A stretch of 64,000 nt of DNA from assembly GCF_038446955.1 (NCBI RefSeq), contig NZ_CP151803.1, forward strand, positions 4,898,001 through 4,962,000, read 5' to 3'. Shown piece after piece: positions 9,152-16,487 of the stretch (positions are counted from its first letter, which is position 1; every line of letters begins with the position of its first letter). Below the pieces are notes generated by a model. That model was not told the DNA's origin, did no database searches, and saw nothing but the letters and a program-made list of their open reading frames with translations. The translations under genes were made by a program, and so were the position numbers. Source of the stretch: Pedobacter sp. FW305-3-2-15-E-R2A2. GTDB lineage: Bacteria; Bacteroidota; Bacteroidia; Sphingobacteriales; Sphingobacteriaceae.

Positions 9152-9176
9152 GACGTATCTTGTTTAGATTCTAAGA

Positions 9177-9200
9177 CAAAGGTACCTCCCCGAGCGGGGA
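9177..9200 (-). promoter_or_regulatory. copA promoter -7 element with GC-rich palindromic operator
   Basis: On the minus strand TACCTTTG (9177-9184) matches the Bacteroidota -7 consensus TAnnTTTG and lies about 25 nt before the copA ATG. Directly upstream is TCCCCG-CT-CGGGGA (9187-9200), a palindrome inside the expected -33/-7 spacer. No good -33 TTG is seen, which fits a promoter that needs an activator. MerR-type regulators bind such spacer palindromes, but no MerR gene is present here. Confidence 0.55.
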
Positions 9201-9282
9201 ACTATTTTATATCATTTCGGGAAAGATTTACATAATATCAGCGAAACCAACAAAAGAACCGGTAGGATTCTCCTTCGATCAT

Positions 9283-9400
9283 AACAGTTAACTGAGACGT
9301 CCTGGAAATACCCTGGATATATACCAGTAACATCTTTTCATGCAAAAAGACGTTCCTGGTACGTTCCGGATACATTCATGGGACGTTTCAGTTAACTGTT
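9283..9400. repeat. Long imperfect inverted repeat 1 (118 nt hairpin)
   Basis: AACAGTTAACTGAGACGTCC (9283-9302) pairs with GGACGTTTCAGTTAACTGTT (9381-9400), with one mismatch in 20. The pairing continues less perfectly inward (TACCAG...AAC-TCTTTT against the facing arm) almost to a small loop near 9339-9343. Many mismatches are transitions that still pair as G-U. No supported gene overlaps it. It could be a structured RNA, a mobile-element remnant (MITE) or a double-sided regulatory structure. Confidence 0.6.
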
Positions 9401-9430
9401 GTAGTCGAACAAGGAACGAAGGAAGACAGG

Positions 9431-9602
9431 ACACTGGTCGGATAGTGTTATGGTAGTGTTGTATCGTTCTCTGTGTTCCGGCCGAATATGGTGCGAAGTC
9501 TTTGCAAGTGTTCTTCGACTCCGACTCGAAGAAGAGTCGAACGAAACATAGAGAAGAGTCGACCAGTATCACAACACTATCATAACACTATCCGACCAAT
9601 GT
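9431..9602. repeat. Long imperfect inverted repeat 2 (172 nt hairpin)
   Basis: Arms of 32 nt at 9431-9462 (beginning ACACTGGTCGGATAG) and 9571-9602 match as inverted repeats at 30 of 32 positions, with two transitions. Inside, TTCTCTGTGTTCCG faces a similar arm near 9541-9555, and TTCTTCGA/TCGAAGAA (9511-9533) forms a perfect 8-bp hairpin. Together with repeat 1 this fills most of the gene-poor stretch between copA and 9757. Confidence 0.62.
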
Positions 9603-9756
9603 CAGTCCGATTAAAAACAAATCCGGTAAAAACAACGTTACACATCTCCTTATAACAAACTGATAATTAATCAAATCTCCAAACATTTTAGGGCTTTCAA
9701 TGGTTTATTAATTACGCTTTTCTATTGAAATTCTGCCAGTGCTAATTACCAATTCT

Positions 9757-10005
9757 ATGACAAAGATTAATATGTGTTTTGAGCATCAGGTTGCAGTGAA
9801 AGCTTTCTTTGTGAACAGAGATAATATAAAGGATCCTGCAATCATAAAATACCTCAGGAGCGATCCTGAAGGCATTTTAGAGATTCCATTAGATGGAATA
9901 AAAAAAGGAAAATGGAAGATGACCCTGGAATGGAATTATGAAGAAAAAGACTATTCTCTGGTGAAGAACATTGTCATACCTATCCCCGAAAAGGCCGAGC
10001 TTTAA
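9757..10005 (+). CDS. Small hypothetical protein, possibly a C-terminal FixH-like fragment
   Basis: This frame encodes about 82 residues from the ATG at 9757; GTG at 9739 would add six. The C-terminal half (IPLDGIKKGKWKMTLEWNY followed by KDYSLVKNIVIP) resembles the beta-rich end of FixH/YtkA-like domains of Bacteroidota, but the N-terminal membrane helix of FixH is absent. Upstream another frame reads SANYQFYDKD before a stop, so this may be the tail of a decayed gene. There is no clear ribosome binding site or partner gene. The product and even the reality of the gene are uncertain. Confidence 0.4.
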   Translation: MTKINMCFEHQVAVKAFFVNRDNIKDPAIIKYLRSDPEGILEIPLDGIKKGKWKMTLEWNYEEKDYSLVKNIVIPIPEKAEL

Positions 10006-10078
10006 ACATACATAAAACTTCCGCTCTCCACTTTTGCCATCCCCAACGCCCCGCTTTCCCCCAGAACTTCAAATAATT

Positions 10079-10108
10079 TTTGATTAATGGTTTTATTTTA
10101 TAGATTTG
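10079..10108 (+). promoter_or_regulatory. Promoter of the gntR-led alginate operon
   Basis: TTTG at 10079-10082 and TAGATTTG at 10101-10108 match the Bacteroidota -33 and -7 elements (TTTG and TAnnTTTG) with an 18-nt spacer. The -7 element overlaps the first GntR operator, so bound regulator would block RNA polymerase. Confidence 0.65.
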
Positions 10109-10132
10109 GTAAACCAATAATTGGTAAACCAA
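10106..10132 (+). promoter_or_regulatory. Tandem identical GntR operators (TTGGTAAACCAA x2)
   Basis: TTGGTAAACCAA occurs at 10106-10117 and again at 10121-10132, with start-to-start spacing of 15 nt. Each is an inverted repeat of TTGGT/ACCAA around a 2-nt centre, like the TGGTnnnACCA-type sites of the FadR/FCD branch of GntR regulators. The pair covers the -7 element and start region of the gntR gene, which indicates negative autoregulation. No perfect third copy was found elsewhere in the window. Confidence 0.75.
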
Positions 10133-10141
10133 ATATATCGT

Positions 10142-10879
10142 ATGAAATCATTTATAGAAACGATCAGATCTATAGAGGTGGAGACTCCCGTAGATAAGAT
10201 CATCGGGCAGCTGAAACAACTCATTACTTCCGGACAACTTCAGCCCGGAGATCGCCTTCCTGCCGAAAGACTGCTTGCAGAGAAGTTTGGTGTAGGTCGC
10301 AGTTATGTTCGTGAAGCCATTTTAAAACTCGAGTTCTATGGACTCCTGAAAACCAACCCTCAAAGTGGCACTTATGTTTCCGGCTTAAGTATCAAAGTCC
10401 TGGACAGCATCATTACTGACATCATTAAATTCAATAAAGAAGATTTTAATGCGCTTCTGGAGGCCAGGTATTACCTGGAACTGGATGCCGTAAAGCTTGC
10501 CGCAGAGCGAAGAACAGCGCAGGACCTGATTAACCTGAACGAAGCTTTACTGGATTATGAGGCAAAAGTAAATGCCAGCCAGAATGCTGTAGAAGAAGAC
10601 ATGATCTTTCACATCTGCATCGCTAAGGCTTCCAAGAATTCGGTCATCGAATCGATGATCCTCATTCTTATTCCTGACCTGATCAAAAGCATCGTAGAAA
10701 ATAAGATCTGTGGAGATAACCGTGGCATCCTTGCTATTGAAGAACATCGCAAAATCTTAAAAGCAATACAGGACCAGGATATTGATGCGGCAGAAAATGC
10801 AGTTGCAGCACATTTAAATGATATGTTCCAGATTAGTAAAGCGGGCTTTGCCGCACAAAAAATTGTACATGGTAACTAA
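10142..10879 (+). CDS. FadR-subfamily GntR transcriptional regulator of the alginate operon
   Basis: The protein (245 residues from ATG 10142) has an N-terminal winged helix (GDRLPAERLLAEKFGVGRSY then VREAILKLEFYGLLK) and a C-terminal all-helical FCD ligand domain. This is the layout of FadR-type GntR repressors that respond to sugar acids such as uronates or KDG. I chose ATG 10142 because the earlier TTG at 10121 lies inside the second operator. Sixty nucleotides separate it from the PL17 lyase gene and no terminator is seen, so the regulator is probably the first gene of the operon it controls. The effector (DEH, KDG or a related acid) is inferred from the gene content. Confidence 0.85.
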   Translation: MKSFIETIRSIEVETPVDKIIGQLKQLITSGQLQPGDRLPAERLLAEKFGVGRSYVREAILKLEFYGLLKTNPQSGTYVSGLSIKVLDSIITDIIKFNKEDFNALLEARYYLELDAVKLAAERRTAQDLINLNEALLDYEAKVNASQNAVEEDMIFHICIAKASKNSVIESMILILIPDLIKSIVENKICGDNRGILAIEEHRKILKAIQDQDIDAAENAVAAHLNDMFQISKAGFAAQKIVHGN

Positions 10880-10938
10880 ATAAAAACGCCCTCAAAAAAA
10901 TGGCATAAGCCTTAAATTTTAATCTTCTTAAAATCATT

Positions 10939-13074
10939 ATGAACTACTTAAAAAAGTTGGTATGGGGCGCTATTTGCCTTTTTTTCACCCTTCCTTCCTT
11001 CTCGCAGGAGCATCCTTCTATCATGCTCAGCAAGCAAAATACAGAAGCGCTAAGAAAAGGTATACAGACCTATCCCCTGCTTAAAAAGTCCTGGAAGAAA
11101 GTAAAATCTGATGCCGATAAAGCCATCCTGGAACCTATTGAAGTACCTACACCTAAGGATGCCGGAGGCGGAAAAAGTCATGAGCAGCATAAAAAGAACT
11201 ATACCAATATGCTGAATTGCGGAATTGCTTATCAGATCAGCGCAGATAAAAAATATGCCACCTACGTAGAACAGATGCTCTTAAAATACGCTGCAGAATA
11301 TGAAAAGTGGCCTCTGCACCCAAAGAGAAAAGAAGGCCACCAGGGAGGAAGAATTTTCTGGCAGAGCCTCAATGATTTTGTCTGGCAGGTCTACACCATT
11401 CAAAGTTACGACCTGGTTCATGACGCCTTATCTGTCAGCAATAGAAAAACCATTGAATCAAAACTATTTGAACCTATTCTTAAGTTTTTCACGGTAGATT
11501 GTGCGGAAACTTTCAACAAAATCCATAACCATGCCACCTGGGATGTGGCTGCAGTAGGTATGACCGGATACGTCATCAATAAACCGGACTATGTACAGAT
11601 GGCTTTGAAAGGTTCTGCAAAAGACGGAAAAACAGGTTACCTCGCACAAATTGACCAACTCTTTTCTCCTGACGGGTATTACACAGAAGGTCCTTATTAC
11701 CAAAGATATGCGCTGCTCCCTTTTGTCATCTTTGCTAAAACCATCAACAACTATCAACCGGAATTAAAAATATTCCAATACCGTGACCAGCTACTCGCAA
11801 AAGCCATTCAAACCTCACTACAGCTCACCTATACCGACGGGACATTCTTTCCGATCAACGATGCCATCAAAGGTAAAACCTATGAGTCTTCCGAGCTGAT
11901 ATATGGGGTAGACATCGCTTATGCGGACATCAAAGCTTCAGCAGAGCTTTTAGACATTGCAGAGCAACAAGGCGAAGTAATCGTTTCCGATGCAGGCCTA
12001 AAAATTGCCAAAGACCTTAGCGAAGGAAAATCGAAACCGTTTGTCTACCAAAGTCAGCTGATCAAAGACGGTGCTTCCGGAGATGAAGGAGGATTGGGAA
12101 TCCTGAGGTTCGGCAACAATGAAGACCAGCAGGCCGTACTCGTTAAAGCAGCTTCGCAAGGAATGGGACATGGACATTTCGACCGCCTGAATCTTTTATA
12201 TTATGACAATGGCGTCGAAATATTCCCTGATTATGGTTCTGCAAGGTTCATCAACATAGAATCTAAAAAAGGTGGTGATTACCTTCCTGAAAATAAAACA
12301 TGGGCCAAACAAACCATTGCCCACAATACCTTAACCGTAGACCAGACCTCCAACTTCAAAGCCAATGCAGACCTTGCCCAACAAAGCTCAGGGCAGGTCA
12401 GCTATTTTAAAAGCGATAAAGACCTGCAGGTCTTTAGTGCCAAAGAAAGTCATGCCTACCCGGGAGTGGAAATGAGCAGAACCACTGCTTTGTTAAAAGT
12501 TCAGGAGCTTAAAAAGCCCCTGCTGATCGACATCTTTCGCGTGAATTCAGAGAAAGCACATCAATATGACCTTCCCTTTTGGTATAAAGGACATCTGGTA
12601 GATGTCTCCCCAAAAACGAAGAACCATACCGATCAGTTAAAACCACTGGGCAGTAAGTATGGATATGAACACCTCTGGCTCAATGCAGAACAAGCTGTTC
12701 CTGAAAAAAGCGGATACCTCAGCATCTTAAACAACAAACGCTTTTACACGGTTCATTTTGCTACAGATGCTCCTCTGAATTTAAAACTGGTATCGCTTGG
12801 GGCCAATGATCCGGACTCCAATCTACTGGAAAGCAAAGCCTTTATACTTTCTTCTACAGACAGCAAAGATCAGCTCTTTTTCAGCATCACCGAGAGCCAT
12901 GGGCAAATCAATCCGGTGAGCGAAACCACTACCGGGGCAAACAGTCTGGTCAGCGATCTGAAGATCATTACAAGCAACCCAAACCAGGCTTCCCTTTCTT
13001 TTAAAGTCAAAGGAAAAACCTACCAGTATCAGATCAATTACAACAACAAAGAAAACTTCATAAAAATCAACTAA
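10939..13074 (+). CDS. Exo-acting oligoalginate lyase, polysaccharide lyase family 17
   Basis: This 711-residue secreted enzyme releases unsaturated uronate monomers from alginate oligomers. A signal peptide (cleavage near FSQ, residue 23) precedes an (alpha/alpha) toroid domain with IHNHATWD (Asn197, His198) and YYTEGPYYQRYALL (catalytic Tyr253/254), and a C-terminal heparinase II/III-like beta-sandwich with GMGHGHFDRLN (His411/413). These correspond to the Asn/His, Tyr and His active-site residues known for PL17 enzymes such as Alg17C. The lack of a lipobox suggests a periplasmic location. KdgF, which processes its product, is encoded 5 nt downstream. Confidence 0.92.
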   Translation: MNYLKKLVWGAICLFFTLPSFSQEHPSIMLSKQNTEALRKGIQTYPLLKKSWKKVKSDADKAILEPIEVPTPKDAGGGKSHEQHKKNYTNMLNCGIAYQISADKKYATYVEQMLLKYAAEYEKWPLHPKRKEGHQGGRIFWQSLNDFVWQVYTIQSYDLVHDALSVSNRKTIESKLFEPILKFFTVDCAETFNKIHNHATWDVAAVGMTGYVINKPDYVQMALKGSAKDGKTGYLAQIDQLFSPDGYYTEGPYYQRYALLPFVIFAKTINNYQPELKIFQYRDQLLAKAIQTSLQLTYTDGTFFPINDAIKGKTYESSELIYGVDIAYADIKASAELLDIAEQQGEVIVSDAGLKIAKDLSEGKSKPFVYQSQLIKDGASGDEGGLGILRFGNNEDQQAVLVKAASQGMGHGHFDRLNLLYYDNGVEIFPDYGSARFINIESKKGGDYLPENKTWAKQTIAHNTLTVDQTSNFKANADLAQQSSGQVSYFKSDKDLQVFSAKESHAYPGVEMSRTTALLKVQELKKPLLIDIFRVNSEKAHQYDLPFWYKGHLVDVSPKTKNHTDQLKPLGSKYGYEHLWLNAEQAVPEKSGYLSILNNKRFYTVHFATDAPLNLKLVSLGANDPDSNLLESKAFILSSTDSKDQLFFSITESHGQINPVSETTTGANSLVSDLKIITSNPNQASLSFKVKGKTYQYQINYNNKENFIKIN

Positions 13075-13079
13075 TCAAT

Positions 13080-13415
13080 ATGATACAGAGCAATTTATTT
13101 CAAATAGAAGAACAGGTGGAATGGCAGGACCTAAAGAACGGGGTCAAAAGGCAAGTTTACGGATACGACGATAAGATCATGTTGGTGAAAGCCAAATTTG
13201 AAGCAGAAGCCATCGGAGTCCTGCATGAGCACCACCATTCGCAGGTCACCTATGTAGATAGCGGTGTGTTTGAAATGAGGATCGGTGAAGAGAAAAGAAT
13301 TCTGAAAAAGGGAGATGGCTTTTACGCTCCTCCACACGAAATCCACGGATGTGTATGCCTTGAACCGGGAATCCTCATTGACGTATTCTCCCCTCACCGG
13401 GAAGATTTCTTGTAA
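13080..13415 (+). CDS. kdgF: KdgF-type cupin, linearises 4,5-unsaturated uronate to DEH
   Basis: This 111-residue cytoplasmic protein is a single cupin barrel. The first cupin motif reads GVLHEHHHSQVTYV (His49, His51, Gln55) and the second APPHEIHGCV, giving the His/His/Gln/His metal site of KdgF. KdgF catalyses ring opening of unsaturated monouronate to 4-deoxy-L-erythro-5-hexoseulose uronate (DEH) in alginate and pectin pathways. The gene starts 5 nt after the PL17 stop and 18 nt precede the esterase. Length and motifs agree with the family; the activity is inferred. Confidence 0.85.
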   Translation: MIQSNLFQIEEQVEWQDLKNGVKRQVYGYDDKIMLVKAKFEAEAIGVLHEHHHSQVTYVDSGVFEMRIGEEKRILKKGDGFYAPPHEIHGCVCLEPGILIDVFSPHREDFL

Positions 13416-13433
13416 ACCTAAAACCTTGATCAA

Positions 13434-14315
13434 ATGAAAAAACTCATGATACTATGCACGCTGCTATGGACCACATTTAGCCTCAGTGCACAAGACACAG
13501 CCACCGTTAAGAAAGTACAATATCCTAAAGGATTCAGCGAACAGCTCAATGTCGTATACACCAAAGTAAACGGCTGGGAAGGAAAACTGGATTTATACCT
13601 GCCACCAACAGGGGGAGCAGCTTCGCCTTTGGTCATCAACATTCATGGTGGAGGCTGGAATAAAGGAACTAAAGAATCTCAGGGCGGCTTCAGTCCTTTC
13701 TTTAAAAAAGGCTACGCCGTAGCGAATATTGAATATCGGCTGACCGCTGCTGCCACCGCTCCTGCAGCTATAGAAGACACACGCTGTGCTTTGATTTACC
13801 TGATCAGCCATGCAAAGACGCTCAATATTGATGTCAGCAAAATTGTCATCATGGGTGCTTCCGCTGGCGGGCACCTGGCATTGATGGGAGGTTTAATGGA
13901 AAATGATCATCTTTTTGATGGCAATTGCAAAGGAATAGAAAACATCAAAGTGGCTGCCATTATCGATAAATATGGCATCACGGATGTTTGGGACTGGGGT
14001 TATGGTAAATTGAAAACCAGTAAGTCAGCCACCAGCTGGCTGGGTGCAAAAGCAGAAGATACAGACTTTGCTAAATCAGTATCTCCCCTTTATCAGGTAA
14101 AAAAAAGCAGTCCGCCTGTATTTATCGTACATGGCGATGCCGATCCGATCGTTCCCTATGAGCAATCTGTCGCCCTGAAGGCGAAACTCGACGAAATGGG
14201 TGTAAAAAATGAATTCATCACCGTAAAAGGTGGCTTACATGGGAAATTTCCTGCAGAGGAACATGCAATGGTCAATGCGAAGATCATGGAATTTCTGAAA
14301 GGACTGGGGCTATGA
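13434..14315 (+). CDS. Secreted alpha/beta-hydrolase carboxylesterase
   Basis: This 293-residue protein has a signal peptide (cleavage near LSAQ, residue 20) and an alpha/beta-hydrolase fold of the BD-FAE/Aes type. The oxyanion-hole motif HGGGW is at 71-75, the nucleophile in GASAGG is Ser143, the acid is in HGDADPIVP (Asp235 or Asp237) and the base in GGLHGKF is His269, so the triad is complete. Bacterial alginates are O-acetylated, so a deacetylase that clears the way for the lyases is a reasonable idea, but only the general esterase class is supported by sequence. Its stop overlaps the start of the MFS gene (ATGA). Confidence 0.82.
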   Translation: MKKLMILCTLLWTTFSLSAQDTATVKKVQYPKGFSEQLNVVYTKVNGWEGKLDLYLPPTGGAASPLVINIHGGGWNKGTKESQGGFSPFFKKGYAVANIEYRLTAAATAPAAIEDTRCALIYLISHAKTLNIDVSKIVIMGASAGGHLALMGGLMENDHLFDGNCKGIENIKVAAIIDKYGITDVWDWGYGKLKTSKSATSWLGAKAEDTDFAKSVSPLYQVKKSSPPVFIVHGDADPIVPYEQSVALKAKLDEMGVKNEFITVKGGLHGKFPAEEHAMVNAKIMEFLKGLGL

Positions 14316-15598
14316 AGATCAAAGGATTACGGTGGTACATCGTTGCGCTGATTGCCCTGGCAACAGTGATCAACTATATCGACAGAAGTGCCATCAATAT
14401 CATGTGGCCCTACATTTACAAAGAATTTGGGATTGCGGATGCAGACAATAAAAATGCACTCGCACTGATCACGACCTTCTTTATGATCGCTTATGCATTA
14501 GGCCAGACCTTTACCGGTAAACTGATGGATGCAGTAGGAACCAGATTGGGAATGACGATTTCGATCATCGGTTGGAGTATTTCCATTGCCCTGCATTCTT
14601 TTGCAAGATCGCTGATGTCTTTTAACATCTTCCGGTTTATGCTGGGCTTTTCCGAGGCGGGCAACTGGCCCGGAGCCACCAAGAGCAATGCAGAATGGTT
14701 TCCGGCAAAAGAAAGGGCCATTGCACAAGGGATCTTTGGCGCAGGTGCATCGCTGGGATCGGTGGTCTCCGCCCCCATCATTGCTTTTCTGTACATCGTT
14801 TTTGGCTGGAAGATGACTTTTGTCCTCATCGCAGCTTTAGGTCTGATCTGGATCATCCCCTGGTTGATCATCAATAAAGCAGCTCCCGAAAAACATCCAT
14901 GGCTGACAGAAAAAGAAAGAAACTATATCCTCGATACAGATCCGGAAAGCAACAGTTCTGTAGAAGTGGCTCCAGTCCTGAGCTGGAGAGAATTGTTGAA
15001 ATTCAGGAATACCTGGGGCATCATTATGGCCCGGTTCTTTATTGACCCGGTATGGTGGCTGTTTGTGACCTGGCTGCCGACTTTCCTGAAAGAGCAGTTT
15101 CTCTTTGACATCAAACAGATCGGTGCCTTTACCTGGCTGCCCTACCTGTTTGCTGCGATCGGCAGTCTGTTGGGCGGTTACCATTCTTCCTGGCAGGTAA
15201 AACGGGGAGTCGAGGCGGTCAAAGCAAGAAAAAATTCTGTGGCGCTGGGCTGTGGCATAATGCTGGTTTCCCTAATTGCCATCGTCTATAACCTGGACGG
15301 ACTGAAAGCAAACCCATCACTGGCGATGGTATTAATTGGAACCACCCTTTTCGGTTTTCAATTCCTGATCGGCAACCTGCAAACCTTACCCAGCGATTAT
15401 TTCAATGGAAAAAATGTAGGCACGGTAGCCGGCATGGGAGGTACCGCAGCAGTAGTTGGCACCCTGATCACAACCTGGGCAGTGCCTGCAATGACGAAAA
15501 CGAGCTATGTCTCTTTCTTCGTGCTGGCCGCAGTTCTGGTTCCGATTACCTGGATCTGCATCAAATACATTACTTCTAAAAAAATCATTCATTCATAA
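14312..15598 (+). CDS. MFS hexuronate/DEH transporter, ACS (ExuT-like) family
   Basis: This 428-residue inner-membrane permease has 12 predicted helices. The first helix reads WYIVALIALATVINYIDRSA, typical of the anion:cation symporter family that includes ExuT. A conserved loop 2-3 motif (GKLMDAVGTRLG) and GASLGSVVSAPI follow. It should bring unsaturated uronate or DEH from the periplasm into the cytoplasm. Its start overlaps the esterase stop by 4 nt, so translation is coupled, and the reductase starts 10 nt after its stop. The family is firm; the exact sugar acid is inferred from the operon. Confidence 0.87.
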   Translation: MKIKGLRWYIVALIALATVINYIDRSAINIMWPYIYKEFGIADADNKNALALITTFFMIAYALGQTFTGKLMDAVGTRLGMTISIIGWSISIALHSFARSLMSFNIFRFMLGFSEAGNWPGATKSNAEWFPAKERAIAQGIFGAGASLGSVVSAPIIAFLYIVFGWKMTFVLIAALGLIWIIPWLIINKAAPEKHPWLTEKERNYILDTDPESNSSVEVAPVLSWRELLKFRNTWGIIMARFFIDPVWWLFVTWLPTFLKEQFLFDIKQIGAFTWLPYLFAAIGSLLGGYHSSWQVKRGVEAVKARKNSVALGCGIMLVSLIAIVYNLDGLKANPSLAMVLIGTTLFGFQFLIGNLQTLPSDYFNGKNVGTVAGMGGTAAVVGTLITTWAVPAMTKTSYVSFFVLAAVLVPITWICIKYITSKKIIHS

Positions 15599-15608
15599 AT
15601 ATTTTAAT

Positions 15609-16361
15609 ATGCGTTTAAAAAATAAAGTAGCAATTGTAACCGGTGGTTCAAGAGATATCGGAAGAGCTGTTTCCTTACAGCTGGCAGCAGAAGGAGCTAA
15701 AGTGGTGATCAATTACCTGAGCAACCTGGCCAATGCAGAGGAAACTTTAAATCTGATCAAAGAAAATGGCGGCGAAGCCATCATCGTAAAAGGGGATGTG
15801 ACGAAATCTGCAGAGGTGACCCAACTGATCGAACAGGCAAGGGCTGCCTTCGGTGAGGAGATCCATATCCTGGTGAACGTTGCAGGAGGAATGGTGGCCA
15901 GAAAACCAACCGCAGAACTGGATGAAGATTTCTGGGATGCAGTGATGGACCTCAACCTGAAAAGTGTTTACCTGGTGAGTAAAGCCACCATCCCTTACAT
16001 GGGCTCCGGTGCATCCATAATTAACCTATCTTCCCTTGCCGGAAGAGATGGCGGCGGACCGGGCGCAAGTGCTTACGCTACCGCTAAAGGTGGGGTAACC
16101 ACCTATACCAGGGCACTCGCAAAGGAACTCGGACCAAAAAACATCCGCGTAAATGCAGTTTTACCAGGAATGATCGCGACCACTTTTCATGATACTTTCA
16201 GCAAGCCTGAAGTGCGGGTAAATGTGGCCAATGCAACCTTACTGAAAAGAGAAGGACAAGCTTCGGAAGTCGCAGACCTGATTGTATACCTCGCATCAGA
16301 CCAGGCGAGTTACATCACCGGAACAAATATCGACATCAATGGCGGTTTAAACTTTTCTTAA
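15609..16361 (+). CDS. SDR-family DEH reductase (4-deoxy-5-hexoseulose uronate to KDG)
   Basis: This 250-residue protein is a classical short-chain dehydrogenase: cofactor motif TGGSRDIG (11-18), NVAGG (90-94), Asn116, Ser141/142, and the catalytic YATAK (Tyr156, Lys160). In alginate loci such an enzyme reduces DEH to 2-keto-3-deoxygluconate with NAD(P)H. The central glycine of the usual TGxxxGIG motif is Asp16, an unusual change that may affect cofactor binding. I start at ATG 15609, 10 nt after the MFS stop; a longer frame opens inside the MFS gene. A strong hairpin ends the operon 15 nt downstream. KDG kinase and aldolase are not in the window. Confidence 0.85.
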   Translation: MRLKNKVAIVTGGSRDIGRAVSLQLAAEGAKVVINYLSNLANAEETLNLIKENGGEAIIVKGDVTKSAEVTQLIEQARAAFGEEIHILVNVAGGMVARKPTAELDEDFWDAVMDLNLKSVYLVSKATIPYMGSGASIINLSSLAGRDGGGPGASAYATAKGGVTTYTRALAKELGPKNIRVNAVLPGMIATTFHDTFSKPEVRVNVANATLLKREGQASEVADLIVYLASDQASYITGTNIDINGGLNFS

Positions 16362-16375
16362 ACCGGAATAACCAT

Positions 16376-16397
16376 ACGGGAGGCTCCGGCCTCCCGT
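16376..16397 (+). terminator. Hairpin ending the gntR-PL17-kdgF-esterase-MFS-SDR operon
   Basis: ACGGGAGGC and GCCTCCCGT form a perfect 9-bp stem around the tetraloop TCCG, 14 nt after the SDR stop. The tail is AT-rich (AATTAAAC) rather than a T-run. It separates the two alginate modules. Confidence 0.6.
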
Positions 16398-16487
16398 AAT
16401 TAAACAATGCCTAAAAATCTGTTTTCTACCGTAAATGGGGATTTTACCAAGTAGAGACAACCTGAACCAAATATAAATCGACTAAAT

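Noticed and set aside
9288..9655. Open frames of 60-94 codons on both strands in the inverted-repeat region
   Set aside because: They follow the palindromic sequence, have no recognisable protein features and no start signals.
16440..16455. ACCAA half-site before the first susC as a GntR operator
   Set aside because: Only one half of TTGGTAAACCAA is present; a 5-nt match is expected by chance.
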